Below, piece after piece: positions 60,098-64,000 of a stretch of 64,000 nt of DNA. Made by a program: the position numbers and the translations under genes. Positions within the stretch are counted from its first letter, which is position 1; every line of letters starts with the position of its first letter. The stretch spans positions 5,040,501 to 5,104,500 of the forward strand of contig NZ_CP088285.1 in assembly GCF_011516645.4 (NCBI RefSeq), in the 5' to 3' direction. The notes below the pieces were generated by a model that saw nothing but the letters and a program-made list of their open reading frames with translations, was not told where the DNA came from and did no database searches. Source of the stretch: Bradyrhizobium septentrionale. Its GTDB lineage: Bacteria > Pseudomonadota > Alphaproteobacteria > Rhizobiales > Xanthobacteraceae.

Positions 60098-61140
60098 TGA
60101 ATTTCGATTATGTCAGGCCGGCCAGCGTCGCGGATGCGATCGCGGCGGCTTCCGAAAACGGCGCGACCTATCTCGCCTCCGGCACCAATCTGCTCGATCT
60201 GATGAAGGGCGGCGTCAGCCGGCCGAGCCGCCTGGTCGACGTCACGCGGCTGCCCGGGCTCGATCGCATCGAGCATCTCGCCGACGGTAGCTTGCGCATC
60301 GGTGCGCTGGTGCGCAATGCCGATCTCGCGCACGACGCGGACTTCGCGCGCAATTATCCCGCGGTCGCCGAAGCGCTGCTGTCGGGCGCATCCGCCCAGC
60401 TTCGCAATGCCGCCACCGTCGGCGGCAATCTGATGCAGCGGACACGCTGCGCCTATTTCTATGACGCCGGCAGCGCCTGCAACCGACGCTGGCCGGGTGC
60501 CGGCTGCGACGCCTTGAAGGGCGAGAACCGCCTGCACGCGGTGCTCGGCTGGAGCGAGGGCTGCATCGCGACCCATCCGTCGGATTTCTGCGTGCCGCTG
60601 GTCGCGCTCGATGCAATCGTCGAGATCGAGGGCAAAAGCGGCCGGCGCGAGCTGCCGCTCGAGGCGCTGCACCGGCTGCCTGGCGAGACACCGGAGCGTG
60701 AGACCGCGCTGGAGCGCGGCGACCTGATCGTCGCTCTGCGCCTTCCGGCCGACGCGCAGGGCTTTGCCAGGCATGCCCGCTACATCAAGGTCCGCGAGCG
60801 CACCTCCTATGCCTTCGCCGTGGTCTCGGCCGCGGCGGCCTTGCGCATCGCAGACGGCAAAATCCGCGAAGCGCGGCTCGCGCTCGGCGGCGTCGCCGCA
60901 AAGCCGTGGCGCACGCGCGAGGCCGAGCAGGTGCTCGCCGGTCGCGCGGCAGATACGGCCAGCTATCGCGAGGCGGCGCGCGCCGCGCTCGCCGATGCAA
61001 AGCCGTCCGGCGACAACGCCTTCAAGATCGAGCTCGCGCAGCGCATCGTCGTGCGCGCGCTCACCCTTGCTGCCGCAGGCACGCCGGACCGTATCCCCGC
61101 GCTGCCGGGCTCTCCCTTCTCATCCGTTGCAGGAGCGTGA
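60094..61140 (+). CDS. Molybdenum hydroxylase, FAD subunit (PaoB/YagS-like)
   Basis: ATG 60094 gives 348 residues with the FAD-binding loops TYLASGTNLLDLMKGG and NAATVGGNLMQRTRCAYFYD. Extra cysteines follow (SACNRRWPGAGC and SEGCIATH, with DFCVPL), the arrangement that binds an additional [4Fe-4S] cluster in PaoB. It passes electrons to the final acceptor. Translationally coupled to the genes on both sides. Confidence 0.9.
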   Translation: MMNFDYVRPASVADAIAAASENGATYLASGTNLLDLMKGGVSRPSRLVDVTRLPGLDRIEHLADGSLRIGALVRNADLAHDADFARNYPAVAEALLSGASAQLRNAATVGGNLMQRTRCAYFYDAGSACNRRWPGAGCDALKGENRLHAVLGWSEGCIATHPSDFCVPLVALDAIVEIEGKSGRRELPLEALHRLPGETPERETALERGDLIVALRLPADAQGFARHARYIKVRERTSYAFAVVSAAAALRIADGKIREARLALGGVAAKPWRTREAEQVLAGRAADTASYREAARAALADAKPSGDNAFKIELAQRIVVRALTLAAAGTPDRIPALPGSPFSSVAGA

Positions 61141-61143
61141 CGC

Positions 61144-63411
61144 ATGACAGCTGAACTCAATCTGACCCGCGACCCGGCCCATCTCCGCCATGGCTCGAAC
61201 ATCGGCCAGCCGCTGACCCGCACCGAGGGCGTGCTCAAGGTGACCGGCAAGGCCCGCTATGCCGCCGACAATCATCCGCCCGCCATGGCCTATGCGGTGA
61301 TCGCGACCAGTTGCATCGCGCGCGGCCGCGTCACCGCGCTCGACGTCGCCGCCGCAAAGCGCCACCCCGATGTCATCGACGTGATGACGCCGGCGCACAA
61401 GCCCGAGCTTGCGGAGGATCCCGACGCCAAAGGCAATCCGTTCGCCTTCCGCATGGAGCTGTTGCAGAGCGACGAGGTGCGTTACGCCAACCAGGCGATC
61501 GCGGTCGTGATTGCCGAGACGCTGGAGGCCGCGACCGAAGGCGCTGCGCTGCTGTCGCCGCGCTATCAGGTCGAGATCGCACGCGTCGGCCTCGACGCCG
61601 GCGAGGCCTATGCACCGCCGGTGGTCGGCATTGGCAATCCGGCCGAGGTTCGCCACGGCGACATCGATGCCGGTCTTGCCGCGGCCTCGAAGCTGACAGA
61701 TGCAACGTATGAGACGCCGGCGCAGTATCACAACGCGATGGAGCCGCACGCCATCGTCGCGGTGTGGGACGGCGACCGTCTGTTCATCGACACGCCGAGC
61801 CAGGGCATGGCAATGGCGCAGATGCGGATCGGCGGGCTGTTCGGCATTCCGCCGGCGAATATCCACATCAACAGCCCGTTCCTCGGCGGCGGCTTCGGCT
61901 CCAAGGGACTGGTCTCCGGGCCGCAGGTGCTCGGCATCATGGCGGCCAAGCTGGTCGGACGCCCGGTCAAGCTGGTGCTGCGGCGGAGCCAGATGTATGG
62001 CCCGGTCGGCCATCGTTCGGCGACCAGGCAGCGCATTCGGATCGGCACCGACGATGCGGGCCTGTTGATCGCGCTCGATCACGAGGCGCGCATCACGACG
62101 TCGAGCTTCGACGATTTCTACGAGCCCGCGGCGGACGCCTCGCACACGCTCTATGCCAGTCCCGCGATCCGGACCGCGCATGAAGCGGTGCGCGTCGATA
62201 CCGGCACGCCGCTGTTCATGCGCGCACCGGGCGAAGCCACCGGATCGATTGCGCTCGAGAGCGCGATCGACGAGGCGGCGTTCGCCTGCGGTATCGATCC
62301 CCTGGAATTCCGGCTGAAGAATTACTCCGAGGTCGAGCCGATCACCGGCAAGCCGTTCTCCTCCAAGGCGCTGCGCCAATGCTACGCGAAGGCCGCCGAA
62401 CGTTTCGGCTGGGCGGGGCGTCCGCTCAAGCCGCGGCAGATGCGCGACGACAACGGTTTTCTGGTCGGCTGGGGCATGGGTACCGCGACATTCCCGGCGC
62501 TGATGTTCCAGGGTAATGCCCGCGCCGTGATCCGCGCCGACGGGCGCGGCGTGATGGAGAGCGGCGCACATGACATGGGGCAGGGCGCCTGGACCGCGTT
62601 CACGCAGATCTCGGCCGATGCGCTCGGCCTCGAGCTCGATCAGATCTCGTTCCTGTCGGGCACCTCTGATCTGCCGGATGCCGGTATCGCCGGCGGCTCG
62701 GCGCATACCGCAACGGTGGGCGCCGCGATCCACAATGCCGGCGCGGCCGCGATCGCAAAACTCGCCGAACTCGCGACGTCAGACCAGCGCTCGCCGCTGT
62801 TCGGCGCCGGCAATGCCGGCGTGGTGGCGCGGGGCGGACGGCTGCATCGCCGTGACGACGATACGCGCAGCGAAAGCTATGCCGAGATCCTGACGCGCGC
62901 CGGCGTTGCCGAGGTCGAGGCCAATGGCACCGGTGCGGCCGATCCCGCGGCGCAATCGCAATATGCGATGCACGCGCATGGCGCGGTCTTCGCCGAGGTC
63001 AAGGTCGATCCCGAGCTCGGCCAGATCCGCGCCACGCGGCTGGTCGGCGCGTTCGCCGCCGGCCGTATCATCAATCCGCTGATGGTGCAGAGCCAGCTGC
63101 GCGGCGGCATGATCTGGGGCCTCTCCTTCGCGCTGCATGAGGAAGCGGTGATGGATCACAGGTCCGGCCGCATCCTCAATGCGAACCTTGCCGAGTATCA
63201 TGTGCCCGTGAATGCCGACGTGCCGCCGATGGAGGTGATCACGGTCGACGAGCACGATCCGCACGTCAATCCGCTCGGCATCAAGGGCGTCGGCGAGATC
63301 GGCATCACCGGCAGCGCCGGCGCAGTCGCCAACGCCGTCTGGCACGCGACGGGGATCCGCGTTCGCCGCTTCCCGATCAAGATCGAGGAATTGGTGATGG
63401 GATTGGGGTGA
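61144..63411 (+). CDS. Molybdenum hydroxylase, molybdopterin subunit (PaoC/YagR-like)
   Basis: The 755-residue catalytic subunit starts with TRTEGVLKVTGKARYAADNH, has the cofactor-binding SPFLGGGFGSKG loop, RAPGEATGSIALESAIDEAA, and the catalytic Glu in GIKGVGEIGITG near residue 718. Such enzymes hydroxylate aldehydes or purine-like rings using water. The set (2Fe-2S, FAD with 4Fe-4S, Mo) matches E. coli PaoABC aldehyde oxidoreductase. No maturation gene (PaoD) is within the window. Confidence 0.92.
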   Translation: MTAELNLTRDPAHLRHGSNIGQPLTRTEGVLKVTGKARYAADNHPPAMAYAVIATSCIARGRVTALDVAAAKRHPDVIDVMTPAHKPELAEDPDAKGNPFAFRMELLQSDEVRYANQAIAVVIAETLEAATEGAALLSPRYQVEIARVGLDAGEAYAPPVVGIGNPAEVRHGDIDAGLAAASKLTDATYETPAQYHNAMEPHAIVAVWDGDRLFIDTPSQGMAMAQMRIGGLFGIPPANIHINSPFLGGGFGSKGLVSGPQVLGIMAAKLVGRPVKLVLRRSQMYGPVGHRSATRQRIRIGTDDAGLLIALDHEARITTSSFDDFYEPAADASHTLYASPAIRTAHEAVRVDTGTPLFMRAPGEATGSIALESAIDEAAFACGIDPLEFRLKNYSEVEPITGKPFSSKALRQCYAKAAERFGWAGRPLKPRQMRDDNGFLVGWGMGTATFPALMFQGNARAVIRADGRGVMESGAHDMGQGAWTAFTQISADALGLELDQISFLSGTSDLPDAGIAGGSAHTATVGAAIHNAGAAAIAKLAELATSDQRSPLFGAGNAGVVARGGRLHRRDDDTRSESYAEILTRAGVAEVEANGTGAADPAAQSQYAMHAHGAVFAEVKVDPELGQIRATRLVGAFAAGRIINPLMVQSQLRGGMIWGLSFALHEEAVMDHRSGRILNANLAEYHVPVNADVPPMEVITVDEHDPHVNPLGIKGVGEIGITGSAGAVANAVWHATGIRVRRFPIKIEELVMGLG

Positions 63412-63443
63412 CACGGCTCGACGCAATGGCGGAGTAACCATCG

Positions 63444-63587
63444 TCGTCGTCCCGGCCTAGTGCGCAATTGCGCACGGGAGCCGGGACCCATAACCACCAA
63501 TGTGAGTTGTGGTGCGACGCCGGGGCCACAGCCTGCTTCAACAACATGACCCTGTGGTAATGGGTCCCGGCATTCGCCGGGACGACG
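63444..63587. repeat. Inverted repeat element (family B, diverged)
   Basis: The left side CGTCGTCCCGG with GGGACCCATAACCAC and the right side TAATGGGTCCCGG with CCGGGACGACG are inverted. It includes GTGCGCAATTGCGCAC, a 16-bp perfect palindrome (63470-63485). Confidence 0.75.
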
Positions 63588-63603
63588 TGGATAGGACCAA
63601 GCC

Positions 63604-64000
63604 TTACCCCGCCGCGGTCACGCAATTCACCCACAGCACCACGGCCTTGGCATCATCAGCCGGGTTGGAAAACCGGTGCGGGCGGCGGCTGGCGAATCTG
63701 AAACTGTCGCCCTGTTTCAGGGTCCAGGTCTCGGTGTCCACCGTGAGCGTCATCTCGCCGGAAAGCACGAGGCCGGCCTCTTCGCCGTCATGGGTATAGA
63801 ACTCGTCGCCGGTGTTGCCGCCGGGCTCGAGATGCACCAGGAACAGATTGAGCCGGCTCTCGCTGCCGGCCGGGCTCAACAGCTGCTTTGAAATTCCGGT
63901 GCGCCACAGTTTCAGTTCGGCGCGCTGCACTTCGCGGGTCACGACGCCGCCGGCGCCGTCATCCCGCGGCGTTGCGCCGAACAGCGCGGCGATGCCGACG
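63604..64000 (-). CDS. XRE-cupin regulator, C-terminal part, cut by window edge
   Basis: The minus-strand frame is open from the right edge to the stop at 63604. The visible 132 residues are a linker (GAGGVVTREVQRAELK) and a cupin (YTHDGEEAGLVLSGEMTLTV, then FRFASRRPHRFSNPADD), the same plan as the regulator at 47506-48054. The helix-turn-helix must lie beyond the window. It is convergent with the hydroxylase operon. Confidence 0.8.
   Translation of the reverse strand, partial: VGIAALFGATPRDDGAGGVVTREVQRAELKLWRTGISKQLLSPAGSESRLNLFLVHLEPGGNTGDEFYTHDGEEAGLVLSGEMTLTVDTETWTLKQGDSFRFASRRPHRFSNPADDAKAVVLWVNCVTAAG

Overview
The window reads as a GC-rich chromosomal segment of an alphaproteobacterium, most likely Bradyrhizobium or a close relative. 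The grounds are a CckA-pathway phosphotransferase (ChpT) and CtrA near flagellar genes, an alphaproteobacterial porin, an EipA (DUF1134) protein, perfect FixK/FNR boxes beside an FNR-type regulator, and several families of palindromic intergenic repeats typical of that group. The genus is inferred from gene content, not from a search.

Layout. 1-4.4 kb: small proteins, then a minus-strand LysR regulator followed by a Tat-type substrate-binding protein. An apparently exact 339-bp copy of the lysR 3' end lies on the far side of the binding-protein gene. Next is an unusual MerR regulator fused to a P-loop ATPase domain. 4.5-10.6 kb: repeats, a DUF2927 lipoprotein, an L,D-transpeptidase, a ThDP enzyme with an FNR box just before its start, a PD-(D/E)XK-like protein and several small membrane proteins. 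10.7-14.2 kb: a 3.4-kb island remnant between a 48-bp copy of the tRNA-Val(CAC) 3' half and the intact tRNA; it carries two membrane-anchored proteins, one of them split by an IS3-family element, and no visible integrase.

14.3-18.8 kb: a coiled-coil membrane protein, EipA, a YHS protein, CysQ and ChpT. 18.9-24.8 kb: a chemotaxis operon cheA-cheW-cheY-cheB-cheR in which cheA also carries two CheW-like domains and a receiver, and cheW is frameshifted. 25.0-27.5 kb: an operon resembling E. coli yjfL-yjfM-yjfC. 27.5-35.2 kb: ctrA divergent from fliI-fliJ with six GANTC sites between them, an ECF sigma/anti-sigma pair and flhA. 35.6-43 kb: small proteins, an MFS permease, two MarR regulators, a porin with a terminator, a candidate small RNA, and an alpha/beta-hydrolase-like protein that seems to lack its nucleophile.

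43-51.5 kb: a DUF4864 protein, a caspase-like protein, a divergent pair with two perfect FNR boxes (one gene is a cysteine-containing FNR/FixK regulator), an LprI-like protein, and an amino-acid catabolic set (XRE-cupin regulator, omega-aminotransferase, DadA, GNAT). 51.5-54.8 kb: an IS110-family transposase and three small unknown proteins. 54.8-58.5 kb: a catabolic cluster of FAH hydrolase, MFS permease (interrupted by an amber codon), cupin and GntR regulator. 58.8-63.4 kb: a TetR regulator divergent from a three-subunit molybdenum hydroxylase. The right edge cuts an XRE-cupin regulator.

Connections. ChpT passes phosphate from CckA to CtrA in related bacteria, so both relay partners are here, close to the flagellar export genes (fliI, fliJ, flhA) and the chemotaxis operon. 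The FNR-type regulator and three FNR boxes point to local microaerobic control. Three genes (lysR 3' copy, cheW, MFS) carry recent-looking lesions or duplications; these could be real decay or, for cheW and the MFS gene, sequence errors.
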